A DNA stretch of 64,000 nucleotides, from contig JAPOUL010000098.1 in assembly GCA_026708685.1 (NCBI GenBank), forward strand, positions 1 to 64,000, read 5' to 3'. Below are positions 31,797 through 41,096 of this stretch, in pieces. Position 1 is the stretch's first letter; the number at the start of each line of letters is the position of its first letter. Under the pieces are notes generated by a model. The model had not been told where the DNA came from and made no database searches. It saw nothing but the letters and a program-made list of their open reading frames with translations. The stretch comes from Bacteroidota bacterium. GTDB lineage: Bacteria > Bacteroidota > Rhodothermia > Rhodothermales > Bin80. The translations under genes and the position numbers were made by a program.

Positions 31797-34295
31797 ATGA
31801 GACGATTGTGGTTAGGCGGTCTGATGATCATCTTTCTGGTAAATGCTCCCATCAAGGCACAGAGAGTATCGTCCATCAGCGAAAAAACCAAAAACCTAGA
31901 AAAGCAGGATGGATTCTTTCCAGTCTACTGGAATGAAACCACTGGTACAATCTATCTTGAAATTAAAACCCTTGGACAGGACTTCCTCTATGTCTCTTCC
32001 ATGCCAGCTGGACTGGGATCCAATGATATCGGGCTTGACCGAAGTCAGCTAGGCCGTACCCGCCTCGTTCGGTTTGAACGCAGTGGTCCGAAGATTCTAC
32101 TGGTGATGCCGAATCTCCGTTACCGTGCAGACTCTGATTCAAATGCCGAACGAATGTCGGTTCGTGAAGCGTTTGCAGAGGGGATTATCTGGGGGTTTAA
32201 GGTGGAAGCGGAAGAGAGTGGTAGAATCTTAGTGGATGCCACAGACTTTGTCGTCAGAGATGCCAATGATGTCATCGGACGGCTAAGCGGATCAAATCAG
32301 GGACGGTTTGCCTTGGATAAGAGCCGAAGCGCTCCCGTTCCTGCAATGCTCAAGGCCTTTCCACAAAATACAGAACTGGAGGCACGAATCACCTTTACTT
32401 CGGAGAATCCAGGACGCTATGTCAGAGATGTAGCAGCGGATCCAAACTCGGTCACACTGAGCGTTCGACATTCCTTAATCATGCTCCCCGATGATGGCTA
32501 TCATCCAAGAGTGTTCCATCCAGGTGCAGGGTATGGCAGTGTCAGTTATATGGATTATGCAGTACCGATTGGTGAAGATATGATGAAGCGTTATATCCGA
32601 CGGCACCGCTTGATCAAACAGGATCCAAATTCCGTGATTAGTGATCCTGTATCACCGATCGTCTATTATCTGGATTCTGGAACACCCGAACCTGTTCGGG
32701 GAGCCCTCCTTGATGGTGCCCGTTGGTGGTCTGAAGCGTTTGAAGCCGCTGGTTTTTCCAATGCATTCCGAATAGAGATGCTCCCCGAGGGAGCCGATCC
32801 CATGGATGTACGATACAACACAATTCAGTGGGTTCATCGTGCGACGAGGGGCTGGAGCTATGGAGCAAGCATCGTTGACCCCCGGACGGGCGAAATCATC
32901 AAGGGACATGTTTCCCTTGGCTCCCTGCGGGTGCGTCAGGACTATCTCATCGCGGAAGGGCTCTTGGCACCTTATGAGGACTCTCTTGCCGAAGATGACC
33001 CGATGCTGGCAATGTCGCTTGCAAGGATTCGCCAACTATCAGCACACGAAATTGGACACACGCTCGGGCTCAGTCATAACTTCGCATCTTCCATCAATCG
33101 AAGGGCTTCGGTGATGGATTATCCAGCTCCCTATGCTACCGTCAATAACGATGGTAAAATTGATCTTCATCAAGCCTACGGGAATGGGATCGGGCAATGG
33201 GATAAGGTCGCGATTGCTTACGGGTATGCCCAACCACTACCTAGAGAAGTTGAACAGGATCTCTTGGATACGATTCTTCAGACGGCCTGGGATCAAGGCC
33301 TTCTGTACATTACAGATGCGGATGCTCGTCCTGCAGGTGCTGCCCATCCACTATCCAACCTATGGGATAACGGAGAGGATATGGTACGTTCACTCTATCA
33401 CGAATTGGATGTTCGTCAGGTTGCACTTGCAGCGTTTGATGAACGCGTGCTCAGAGCCGGTCGCCCCTTGGCTACCATGGAGGAGACGCTCGTACCACTG
33501 TATCTGCGTCATCGATATCAAATTGAAGCCACCACAAAATTATTGGGAGGAGTGATCTATACCTACGCACATCGGGGCGATCGTCAAGCTCAACAGATAC
33601 CTGTTCAGACACACATTCAGATGGACGCACTGGATGCTCTCTTGGCGACTCTCTCCTCCGAAGCACTTCGGGTTCCAGAGAGCGTGAGGATGCAGATGCC
33701 CCCAAGGCCGCCAGGGTTTCCAATGCATCGGGAACTGTTTCATCGACATACAGGCTTGACCTTTGATTCCTATACTCCAGCTGCTGTGGTAGCTACGATG
33801 GTGTTTTCACAGATCCTGAACCCAGAACGTGCCGCCCGCCTGACCTATCAAAGTGATCTTGATGAGACGCTACCAACCTTTCATCGCGTCCTGGAGACGG
33901 TCAGTGATGCAGTCTGGGGTGTTACGATGTCCGATGATGCGTATGAGGCAGAACTTCAGAGAGTCGTCCAGCAGGTTTGGATAGACGAACTGATCGGACT
34001 TGCAAGTGAACCCACCGCTGCACCAGCTGTGAGAGCATTCGTACTGGAACGGCTTCGTGAATTTGTGGAGTGGATTCCAGAGTCACCCGTATCGCCAAGC
34101 GATAGAGAAACTCGCTATCATAGGGAAATGGTTCTCAGTGACATTGAACGATATCTGGCGAGGGACTACGAGGCAAAAGAGCAAACAGAGAGCATCACCA
34201 TTCCCCCAGGATCTCCCATCGGATCGGAAGCCCGTCGGCATTATCATCATGAGTTTCTTCATGCTACGGATACGCAGTGGTGCTCACATCAATGA
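31797..34295 (+). CDS. Secreted zinc metalloprotease (metzincin HExxHxxGxxH, DUF5117/DUF4953 type)
   Basis: The start at 31797 (MRRLWLGGLMIIFLVNAPIKAQ) gives a signal peptide and an 832-residue protein; an in-frame ATG at 31716 would add 27 unlikely residues. The N-terminal DUF5118/DUF5117-like part has GFFPVYWNETTGTIYLEI (about 39-56) and the SLGSNDIGLDR-like segment. The catalytic domain carries HEIGHTLGLSH (417-427), the extended zinc motif of metzincins, with a downstream Met-turn-like VMDYPAPY. The C-terminal half is the helical DUF4953-like region. Such proteins are common in Bacteroidota and act in the periplasm or outside; the substrate is not known. Confidence 0.88.
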   Translation: MRRLWLGGLMIIFLVNAPIKAQRVSSISEKTKNLEKQDGFFPVYWNETTGTIYLEIKTLGQDFLYVSSMPAGLGSNDIGLDRSQLGRTRLVRFERSGPKILLVMPNLRYRADSDSNAERMSVREAFAEGIIWGFKVEAEESGRILVDATDFVVRDANDVIGRLSGSNQGRFALDKSRSAPVPAMLKAFPQNTELEARITFTSENPGRYVRDVAADPNSVTLSVRHSLIMLPDDGYHPRVFHPGAGYGSVSYMDYAVPIGEDMMKRYIRRHRLIKQDPNSVISDPVSPIVYYLDSGTPEPVRGALLDGARWWSEAFEAAGFSNAFRIEMLPEGADPMDVRYNTIQWVHRATRGWSYGASIVDPRTGEIIKGHVSLGSLRVRQDYLIAEGLLAPYEDSLAEDDPMLAMSLARIRQLSAHEIGHTLGLSHNFASSINRRASVMDYPAPYATVNNDGKIDLHQAYGNGIGQWDKVAIAYGYAQPLPREVEQDLLDTILQTAWDQGLLYITDADARPAGAAHPLSNLWDNGEDMVRSLYHELDVRQVALAAFDERVLRAGRPLATMEETLVPLYLRHRYQIEATTKLLGGVIYTYAHRGDRQAQQIPVQTHIQMDALDALLATLSSEALRVPESVRMQMPPRPPGFPMHRELFHRHTGLTFDSYTPAAVVATMVFSQILNPERAARLTYQSDLDETLPTFHRVLETVSDAVWGVTMSDDAYEAELQRVVQQVWIDELIGLASEPTAAPAVRAFVLERLREFVEWIPESPVSPSDRETRYHREMVLSDIERYLARDYEAKEQTESITIPPGSPIGSEARRHYHHEFLHATDTQWCSHQ

Positions 34296-34467
34296 TCCAT
34301 AATCTTACACCCTCACCATTAGCAGGATAAGGACGAACTTGAATCCATTGGAGCATCAACCAATCATGGATTTCCCTTGAATGATGTATTGCTCTGAGCA
34401 GGGATGCATTACATCATGGTATTGTTCATGGATGATCGTGACATCCTAACACTGATCTTCGTTTCGT

Positions 34468-36570
34468 ATGCCATCACAGAAGAATCCTGATTCGCTCAAA
34501 GACGTTGCTCTTCAGTATCTGCGTGACTCCGTTGGGAGTGCAGACGCACAGTTTCGTGATGGGCAGTGGGAAAGCATTCAGCAGGCCGTGAGTGGCAATC
34601 GCGTCCTAGTTGTACAGCGTACAGGTTGGGGGAAGACGATGGTCTATACGATTTCAACAAAGCTCCGCCGTGATCAGGGTGCAGGGCCATCGTTGATGAT
34701 TTCTCCCCTACTGGCACTGATGCGCAATCAGGAGACGGCAGCATTCCATCTGGGATTAAATGCACGCAGGATGACAGGCGATAACAGGGAAGAATGGAAT
34801 GACATTCATGAAGAACTTAGAGATGATCAGGTGGACATCTTGATGATCACTCCAGAGCGGCTTGCGAACGAAATGTTTCTCAGTAAGACGCTTCCAACCG
34901 TCGCCAGTGGTCTTGGAATGCTGATCATTGATGAAGCCCATTGCATCTCTGATTGGGGCCATGACTTTCGTCCAGATTATCTACGGATTCGCAGAGTGCA
35001 GAAGATGGTACCACGGGGATCGGCGATTGTAGCAACCACTGCAACCGCGAATAACCGGGTCGTTGAGGATGTAAGGGATCAGCTGGGAGGAAATATTCAG
35101 GTCAGCCGTGGGAGTCTGGTACGACGTAGCCTGCAATTACACAATTTCCACATGCCCAAACCAAGCACCAGACTGGCCTGGATGGCCTGGGCCATTGCGG
35201 ATCATCTTCCGGGAAGTGGGATCGTGTATGTCCTTACCCGTAAAGATGCAGATTTAGTCACAAAGTGGCTACAATCCAAGGACATTGACGCACATGCCTA
35301 TTACGGAGATACCCAAGAGCGTGAAGAACTGGAAAAGGCCCTGCTCAACAATGATATCAAAGTGCTCGTCGCCACGATCGCTCTGGGGATGGGTTTTGAC
35401 AAGCCAGACCTCTCCTTCATCATCCATTATCAGCGTCCCAGTTCGGTGATTCATTACTATCAACAGGTGGGGCGTGCTGGTCGTGGGATCACGGATGCCT
35501 ATGGATTTTTGATGTGGGGCGAAGAGGATGAGCGCATTGCAGACTACTTTGTCGATAATGCTTTTCCATCTCAAGATGAAATTGATCTGGTCATGAAAGC
35601 ACTTGAGGAAGCAGATGGTGGACTCAAACTGGCAGAGCTCATGTTTCTGGTGAATCTTAAAAAAAGCAGGATAGAAAAAATTCTAAAACTCGCCTCGCTA
35701 GAATCCCCCGCCCCCGTCATTAATGAACGTAGCCAATGGTTCGCCACGGGAGAAGCCGATGGGTTCCAGATTCCTCCAGATCGGATTGAGAGGTTACGCG
35801 AGGTTCGTGCCAAGGAGAAACTACAGATGCGTGAGTATATGAATCATCAAGGATGCTTGATGAAGTTTCTGCAGCAAGCACTTGATGATGAGTCCGCCAA
35901 GGACTGCGGACGATGCAGGAACTGTATCAACCGGACACATCAATCCTATCTGCCAAAACCTGCAATGGTTCAGGAAGCAGCACAGTTTATTCAGAAAAAG
36001 CCAAACATCATCCCTCCCGTAGTGAGATGGCCCATTCGTAGACTTTCGGATCATCCGATCCATGAATCACAACTGATCCCATTGGATTATCAGGCCGCTT
36101 GGGGATATGCCTTATGTCGAATGTTTGATGTCGACATGAGTCAACAGATCCTGGAGCAGAGAAGGAATCGTAGCCATTATTCCGATGAGATTGTGGATGC
36201 TTTTGTAGAAGTCCTACGAAAACATTGTGGAAGTTTTAGATACGTCACTTATATCCCGTCGCGTACCGATCAACATCATGTTCCAAGATTAGCCGAAGCA
36301 GTAGCACAACGTCTGGACATTCAACTGGTCCATAGTGTCAGCAGGACTGGAATGGGGAAGCGTCAGGGTGACCAAAAGAATCCAGTCCAGCGTGCACGAA
36401 ATGTGGCCAATGCTTTTACAATTGTCCATTCGTGTAAAATGTCAACCCTTGTGATTGATGATGTGATTTCCAGTGGCATGACATTTACCACGGTAGCAGC
36501 TCTCTTGCGTTACGATGGTTGTCCCAAGGTGGTACCCGCCGCTCTTGTCTACCGGAGTTTATCGGAATAA
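34468..36570 (+). CDS. RecQ-family DNA helicase fused to a C-terminal phosphoribosyltransferase
   Basis: The 700-residue protein has RecQ motifs: an altered Walker A QRTGWGKT (50-57), DEAH at 155-158 followed by the RecQ aromatic loop CISDWGHDFRPDY, TTATAN, and QQVGRAGRG (about 338-346). Its zinc-binding segment has C463, C480, C483 and C486. Beyond about residue 500 there is no ordinary RecQ HRDC domain. A phosphoribosyltransferase (ComF-like) domain occupies the end, with the PRPP-binding motif VIDDVISSGMT at 662-672. RecQ helicases unwind DNA 3' to 5'; what the PRTase does here is not established. Two DprA-like genes follow directly (five-base gap). The altered Walker A and the PRTase set it apart from housekeeping RecQ, and I infer a defence or DNA-processing role. 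Confidence 0.88.
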   Translation: MPSQKNPDSLKDVALQYLRDSVGSADAQFRDGQWESIQQAVSGNRVLVVQRTGWGKTMVYTISTKLRRDQGAGPSLMISPLLALMRNQETAAFHLGLNARRMTGDNREEWNDIHEELRDDQVDILMITPERLANEMFLSKTLPTVASGLGMLIIDEAHCISDWGHDFRPDYLRIRRVQKMVPRGSAIVATTATANNRVVEDVRDQLGGNIQVSRGSLVRRSLQLHNFHMPKPSTRLAWMAWAIADHLPGSGIVYVLTRKDADLVTKWLQSKDIDAHAYYGDTQEREELEKALLNNDIKVLVATIALGMGFDKPDLSFIIHYQRPSSVIHYYQQVGRAGRGITDAYGFLMWGEEDERIADYFVDNAFPSQDEIDLVMKALEEADGGLKLAELMFLVNLKKSRIEKILKLASLESPAPVINERSQWFATGEADGFQIPPDRIERLREVRAKEKLQMREYMNHQGCLMKFLQQALDDESAKDCGRCRNCINRTHQSYLPKPAMVQEAAQFIQKKPNIIPPVVRWPIRRLSDHPIHESQLIPLDYQAAWGYALCRMFDVDMSQQILEQRRNRSHYSDEIVDAFVEVLRKHCGSFRYVTYIPSRTDQHHVPRLAEAVAQRLDIQLVHSVSRTGMGKRQGDQKNPVQRARNVANAFTIVHSCKMSTLVIDDVISSGMTFTTVAALLRYDGCPKVVPAALVYRSLSE

Positions 36571-36575
36571 AACTG

Positions 36576-37721
36576 ATGTGGACACTTACGGAGGATACCA
36601 CTGAGGTTGCACTGCTCTGTGCATGGTTTGCAGGTGAGCATCATCCGCTAGCCCTACATGAATACAATGCTATAGCATCATGGCTTAAACACCAAGAATT
36701 GCGGCCTGCGAATTTAATAGATCCGTCCTGTTTGGAAGAGGCATCCCAGTCCACCGGGTTGGATCTTGATCGCTTAACGGGGCTGCAGAATCGGAGAATT
36801 TCTATGGGGTTCTACCTAGAAGAGTGGAAGCGGCGCGGGATCTGGATGATCGGACGAGGAGACGAGGACTACCCTGTTCGGATTCGAACTCAGCTACGAT
36901 CAAAGGCTCCCCCGATTCTTTATGGCATTGGAGAGAGCTCACTTCTAAATTCGGGAGGGACTGCAATGATAGGTCCGAGTCCTCCTGCATCCGAGTACAG
37001 TGAATCATTGAGTGGGATGGTAAGGTTATGTGCTGAACATCAAAGCACGGTTATTAGTGCTGGAAAACTGTCACCAGCAACGGATGCCATTGAGACATCC
37101 ATCCAGTGTGGTGGTACATTTATATGGCTCCTTCAGGGATCACTTCTGGCAGAGCCGCTCACAAAACCATTTCGTGATACGAAAGCATCAGGTAAAATTG
37201 TACTTCTTTCTACACGCAGCCCTGCCGATCCCCGTTTCGTCTCTGGAGAACCTGAGCTTGGTCAACTCATCATCACTCTATGCGATTCAATCATTCATAT
37301 TGATGGTACCGAACTGAGTATGGACTGGCTTCACACCACTGAGATCATCCACCAAGCAATTCCCAAAAAGAAGTGTTTTATATGGACAGGACATTTTGCT
37401 ACATCAGTAGCCGAACATCTCATTCAATGTGGAGCAATACCGTGGAGCACTCATGAAGATGCTGTTCATGCGGGGATCTTTGAGCGTCTGGAAGACTTGC
37501 CTCCATCGGATAGCGAGTCCTCTCCCGAAGAGTTAGTTGATTCTGAGAAGCCATCCTATATAGACAAGGGCAATGATTCAGCAGAAGAGAACCCTGATCA
37601 TGCAGAGATGGATCTCCCATCCCCTGATACGAAGGATGAACTCCCTGTCACAGATGAACCCACTGAATTCTTGAAAGAAAGCTCATGGGGAAACAGCGTT
37701 CAGGGAGAGTTGTTTGCATGA
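36576..37721 (+). CDS. Divergent DprA/SMF-like protein 1 with clamp-binding-like tail
   Basis: The ATG at 36576, five bases after the RecQ stop, is preferred over a TTG inside the RecQ gene, giving 381 residues. The N-terminal region has LALHEYNAIASWL (about 24-36), the helical lead-in typical of DprA-like proteins, then RGIWMIGRGDEDYPVRI and APPILYGIG before a Rossmann-like domain. The DprA hallmark GSR and SGGARG-type nucleotide/DNA-binding loops are changed to MIGPSPPAS and SAGKLSPATDA. An acidic low-complexity region follows from about 310. The last residues are QGELFA, matching the beta-clamp-binding pattern Q-x-(D/S/E)-L-F. True DprA loads RecA on incoming DNA; this one is probably a defence paralogue, by context. 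Confidence 0.8.
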   Translation: MWTLTEDTTEVALLCAWFAGEHHPLALHEYNAIASWLKHQELRPANLIDPSCLEEASQSTGLDLDRLTGLQNRRISMGFYLEEWKRRGIWMIGRGDEDYPVRIRTQLRSKAPPILYGIGESSLLNSGGTAMIGPSPPASEYSESLSGMVRLCAEHQSTVISAGKLSPATDAIETSIQCGGTFIWLLQGSLLAEPLTKPFRDTKASGKIVLLSTRSPADPRFVSGEPELGQLIITLCDSIIHIDGTELSMDWLHTTEIIHQAIPKKKCFIWTGHFATSVAEHLIQCGAIPWSTHEDAVHAGIFERLEDLPPSDSESSPEELVDSEKPSYIDKGNDSAEENPDHAEMDLPSPDTKDELPVTDEPTEFLKESSWGNSVQGELFA

Positions 37722-37828
37722 AAATGAAATTATCAGGCCATTTTTTGACGTTGAGACTGATTTTGAATAGAGTAACACTCACATCTTTTTCACTGTTTGC
37801 ACAATGGACTTGTTACGAGGGACCATAG

Positions 37829-38803
37829 ATGGAAGAGTTGATGACGGATGATACATGTGCGACACTGCTGCTGTGTGCATTCCAGGGAGGAGAGAAAGAG
37901 CATCTACCCTTGACGGTGGATGAGTATAACCGAGTCGCCCATACTCTGCACAGATCTGATCAGCGCCCAAGTGATTTATTGGGGAGCGTATTGATTACAG
38001 ATGTGAGCCATGAGGCAGAGATCCAACAGGATCGGTTGGCATGGCTCCTTGATCGTCGGATCAACCTTGGATTCACCTTGGAGCAATGGTATCGGGCAGG
38101 AATTTGGGTTTTATCCCGAAGTGATCTACATTACCCTGCCTGTCTTCGAAAAAACATGGGGAATCAGGCCCCTCCTTTGATCTACGGAACGGGCCATCAA
38201 CACCTGGGTCATCAAGACACTCTGGCCATTATGGGACCCGATTCCATTTCAAATGCTCGAATCTCCAAGGTAGGTGATATGGCAGAAGATCTAGCTGATC
38301 AACAGAAGACGGTGGTCACCATCGGTGCACTGAAGTTGGGTAAAAAAGTTGTTCAGAGCGTCTATGAGCATGGAGGGAGAGTCCTGTGGGTTTTAAGCGG
38401 TGGACATCTCAAACTTCGCCTTAAAAAACCTTATCGCCAGGCAATCAGAGATGAGAATCTCACCATGATCGCAATGCAAAGTCCAGCTACACCCAGCACA
38501 TCTGACGAAGAGGCTGCCCTTAGTCAGGTCGCCGCTTCCCAAGCCGATGAAATCCTGTATGTGGATGGGGTCAACTCAAAAGACATTGCCAAGAGAGTCG
38601 ATCGGTATCAGGCGTTCAGGGCCGCTCTGAACCGACCTAGTCAATGTAGCGTATTCCATGGACAAAAACTGACACCAGAGGCACAGGAGCTTCTCAAATC
38701 AGGGGCTTCGTCATGGGACCAGAAATCCGTTGATGGTCCGAACACAGATGCTAACCCGTCTGAAGGTAAAGAGTCCTCGCATCAAGGAGATTTGTTTGGG
38801 TAG
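37829..38803 (+). CDS. Divergent DprA/SMF-like protein 2 with clamp-binding-like tail
   Basis: This 324-residue protein is a paralogue of the gene before it. It shares the helical lead-in (LTVDEYNRVAHTL, about 28-40), RRINLGF, AGIWVLSRSDLHYP, APPLIYGTG and the Rossmann-like core. Here too the phosphate-binding loops depart from DprA (LAIMGPDSIS, TIGALKLGKK). GGRVLWVLSGG and the LKKPYRQAI helix follow the DprA layout. It also ends in a Q-x-acid-L-F tail (QGDLFG, 319-324) after a short polar linker. It starts 107 bases after gene 1, so they are probably one transcript. Tandem divergent copies suggest a heteromer or a specialised partner of the RecQ-PRTase. Confidence 0.8.
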   Translation: MEELMTDDTCATLLLCAFQGGEKEHLPLTVDEYNRVAHTLHRSDQRPSDLLGSVLITDVSHEAEIQQDRLAWLLDRRINLGFTLEQWYRAGIWVLSRSDLHYPACLRKNMGNQAPPLIYGTGHQHLGHQDTLAIMGPDSISNARISKVGDMAEDLADQQKTVVTIGALKLGKKVVQSVYEHGGRVLWVLSGGHLKLRLKKPYRQAIRDENLTMIAMQSPATPSTSDEEAALSQVAASQADEILYVDGVNSKDIAKRVDRYQAFRAALNRPSQCSVFHGQKLTPEAQELLKSGASSWDQKSVDGPNTDANPSEGKESSHQGDLFG

Positions 38804-38925
38804 ACCTCACGCAAAAGATCAAGATGAAGCATCAAATCAAGATTCAAAGAGGCTGAGAACCTGATCGGTAGGCACATGGGGAATTCAACCAATGCCTTGT
38901 TCACTTCGGAATGTAAAGGTCTCAC

Positions 38926-40749
38926 TCAATCGTAATAGGGTGCAGTCGTTGCTGGTTCAATGAGGATGGCTTGCCATCCAAGCACACCAGTTCGGATTTT
39001 TGGTTTTTTGAGGGCAACGACATTGACATGTGAGCCAAATGCATGACCTCGAACCATCGCAGCTGGGACATAGACATCATTGACAAATCCAAATCCCCGG
39101 TCGTGAATAAAGAGCTCACCTGATTGTTGGGTAACCAAATCCGACTCCTGAAACGTTCCAGGACGTACTTCATACGCAATATATCGACGATCACGGTAAT
39201 TGATACAGGACATGACCAGTGGTGTACCGGGCTTCCAATTGCGTACTTCTTCAAATTGTGAATATCGAAGGATGGTAAATGTCGTCGGGGAAATGAAGAT
39301 GGTAGACATCTCCTTGGCTGGATTATGATGGTCCAGAATTCCATTGACTTCAATCAAACAGTCAAAGGCATGTCCCTCTTCTCTGAGCTTCAGAGAAAAA
39401 ATTCGGGGAAGCCCAATATCTTCATTATACCCCATGGCTGCATAGAGAGGAGTGCCTGATTCCAGATTTTTGATGTGGGGGTAATCTTTGACCGGGACTA
39501 CAATTTCTTGTGAGGACTCCTCTCTGGTTTTATAGATTAACTTTAAAAATCTCTTTTCGATTTTTGAAGTGAAGGATTCAAGCAACGTTACCTCATTCCA
39601 TTTTCCGTCAAACAAAAATTCCTGATCCTCTTTGGATTCAGCTACATCTTTCAAGGTCTGTTCGGGGTCTGCAAGATCCGTGGTTGATGAATACCAATCA
39701 GATGCCATGAGCGTTTCAAGGGATACCATGGATTCTGGGGAAGACTCTTCATTCGATTGCAGAATGGAAACCTGTTCATCAACAGCCCACTTGGCCAGTT
39801 GATAGTCTCTTAATTCAATGGACAACTCCACAATGTCTTCCAAGACCAATCCATCCAGTACATCCAGTGTATTGTCATTTTTTTCTTTGGCCAAAAAGTA
39901 TGCCTTCGCACATAGTGACAATGCGGTTGAAGGAGAAAAACGCCTTTCACACCGTGCAACAGCATGCCATGCCCAATCTTCATCCCGCATCAGATCTAAA
40001 ACGTAGAGCAGATGTTCTCGGGCAATTTCTTCCCTCCCAAGTTCACACAGGATTCTACCTTTAAAGTACCGGAGCATGAGAGGGTCATATACTTCGGCCA
40101 TCTCAAGTGCTTTGTCAATGAGTAGAATGGAAAATTCCTGTACAGTGCGTTCATAATCTTTCCAGTTAAAGACAACCTGCTCACCAATATCGTATGCCAA
40201 ACGCTCAACCAGTGATTGACGTTTTTCGGATTCATCGGAGGGTTTGGAATATTCAAAATCTTCCTTAAGAAAACTGTGAATCCCAGCCCAAAAAAGAATC
40301 TGGGGGGAAAAACTGGGTAAAACGGGAAGTTCCAACAGTAACTCAACCAGAGAGCTAAACAGTGGGTCGGGGCGATCCAGTCGTAGTCTGGCATACTCTT
40401 GAAAGAGACCACGAATTTGTTCATGCAACTCTGTCGGATCTGAATCATCAGAATAGATTTTATCAACGATCTGCTTCACCTTATCATAGATAATCCATCC
40501 GAAGACCACCTTTATGGACCTGTCGTTTGGGTGCAGACTGAGTAGCTCACGGCCGCGTTCATAGGCTGATTCAATCTCTCCTGATTCTCGCAGAGAATCT
40601 AACTCTTTGGATTCAGGACTTGGAGAAAAGTCAGTATCGGAACCTTGCTCTGGGGGAATCTGCGATCCATGATGGTCGTTGTCGGGCGAGGCTGTGGTAA
40701 TGGTTGTGGGATAATGATTCATGGTTGAAAATAGATTGAAGTGATTCAT
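38926..40749 (-). CDS. TPR plus S1/cold-shock-like (TOTE-type) protein
   Basis: The 607-residue protein begins with a polar, disordered leader. Its TPR-like helical array (about 48-340) starts LDSLRESGEIESAYERGRELL with LHPNDRSIKVVFGWIIYD. After an acidic linker the C-terminal third is beta-rich and ends with an OB-like module, HDRGFGFVNDVYVPAAMV (about 552-569). This resembles the S1/CSD-like domains of proteins assigned to predicted TOTE conflict systems. Such modules bind nucleic acid. It converges on the DprA-like genes (122-base gap), so it may belong to the same defence locus though not the same transcript. Start could also be the ATG at 40722. The family assignment is by motif memory, not a search. 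Confidence 0.65.
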   Translation of the reverse strand: MNHFNLFSTMNHYPTTITTASPDNDHHGSQIPPEQGSDTDFSPSPESKELDSLRESGEIESAYERGRELLSLHPNDRSIKVVFGWIIYDKVKQIVDKIYSDDSDPTELHEQIRGLFQEYARLRLDRPDPLFSSLVELLLELPVLPSFSPQILFWAGIHSFLKEDFEYSKPSDESEKRQSLVERLAYDIGEQVVFNWKDYERTVQEFSILLIDKALEMAEVYDPLMLRYFKGRILCELGREEIAREHLLYVLDLMRDEDWAWHAVARCERRFSPSTALSLCAKAYFLAKEKNDNTLDVLDGLVLEDIVELSIELRDYQLAKWAVDEQVSILQSNEESSPESMVSLETLMASDWYSSTTDLADPEQTLKDVAESKEDQEFLFDGKWNEVTLLESFTSKIEKRFLKLIYKTREESSQEIVVPVKDYPHIKNLESGTPLYAAMGYNEDIGLPRIFSLKLREEGHAFDCLIEVNGILDHHNPAKEMSTIFISPTTFTILRYSQFEEVRNWKPGTPLVMSCINYRDRRYIAYEVRPGTFQESDLVTQQSGELFIHDRGFGFVNDVYVPAAMVRGHAFGSHVNVVALKKPKIRTGVLGWQAILIEPATTAPYYD

Positions 40750-40830
40750 GTATTACAGAAGTATACGATTGATCCAGTCAATGCATAGATCTGAGCTGAG
40801 TGAATGGAAAATAAAGATATGGGAAAGGGT

Positions 40831-41079
40831 TCATCCATCAGATACATTGGAGAACATGATCAAGTCCGCTCGGATCGCTGAACAATGAAGTCGGATCTTC
40901 AAGTTCAACAGTAGATCACGCACGGTCATCAAGGCATGGGAAATACGTAGATACCCCTCGTTCTTCCCTAGTGGATGGCTCACATCAATAGGATCGGCGT
41001 TGTTCACAAAGAGAGTTTGAGCACTGTGAATCCAACTCCAACAAAAGGATGAAAACGAAGGAATATATTCGATATTCAT
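40831..41079 (-). CDS. Possible small protein, unrecognised
   Basis: An 82-codon frame 81 bases upstream of the TPR-S1/CSD gene, on the same strand. It has mixed residues and a plausible helix (HALMTVRDLLLNLKIRLH), with no signal peptide or known family. It follows another small frame by 17 bases. The coding status is doubtful. Confidence 0.25.
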   Translation of the reverse strand: MNIEYIPSFSSFCWSWIHSAQTLFVNNADPIDVSHPLGKNEGYLRISHALMTVRDLLLNLKIRLHCSAIRADLIMFSNVSDG

Positions 41080-41096
41080 TGAAAGAAAAAATAGCG

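Noticed and set aside
36519-36575. TTG start for DprA-like protein 1 inside the RecQ gene
   Set aside because: The added 19 residues are the out-of-frame reading of RecQ and the ATG at 36576 follows the RecQ stop closely.
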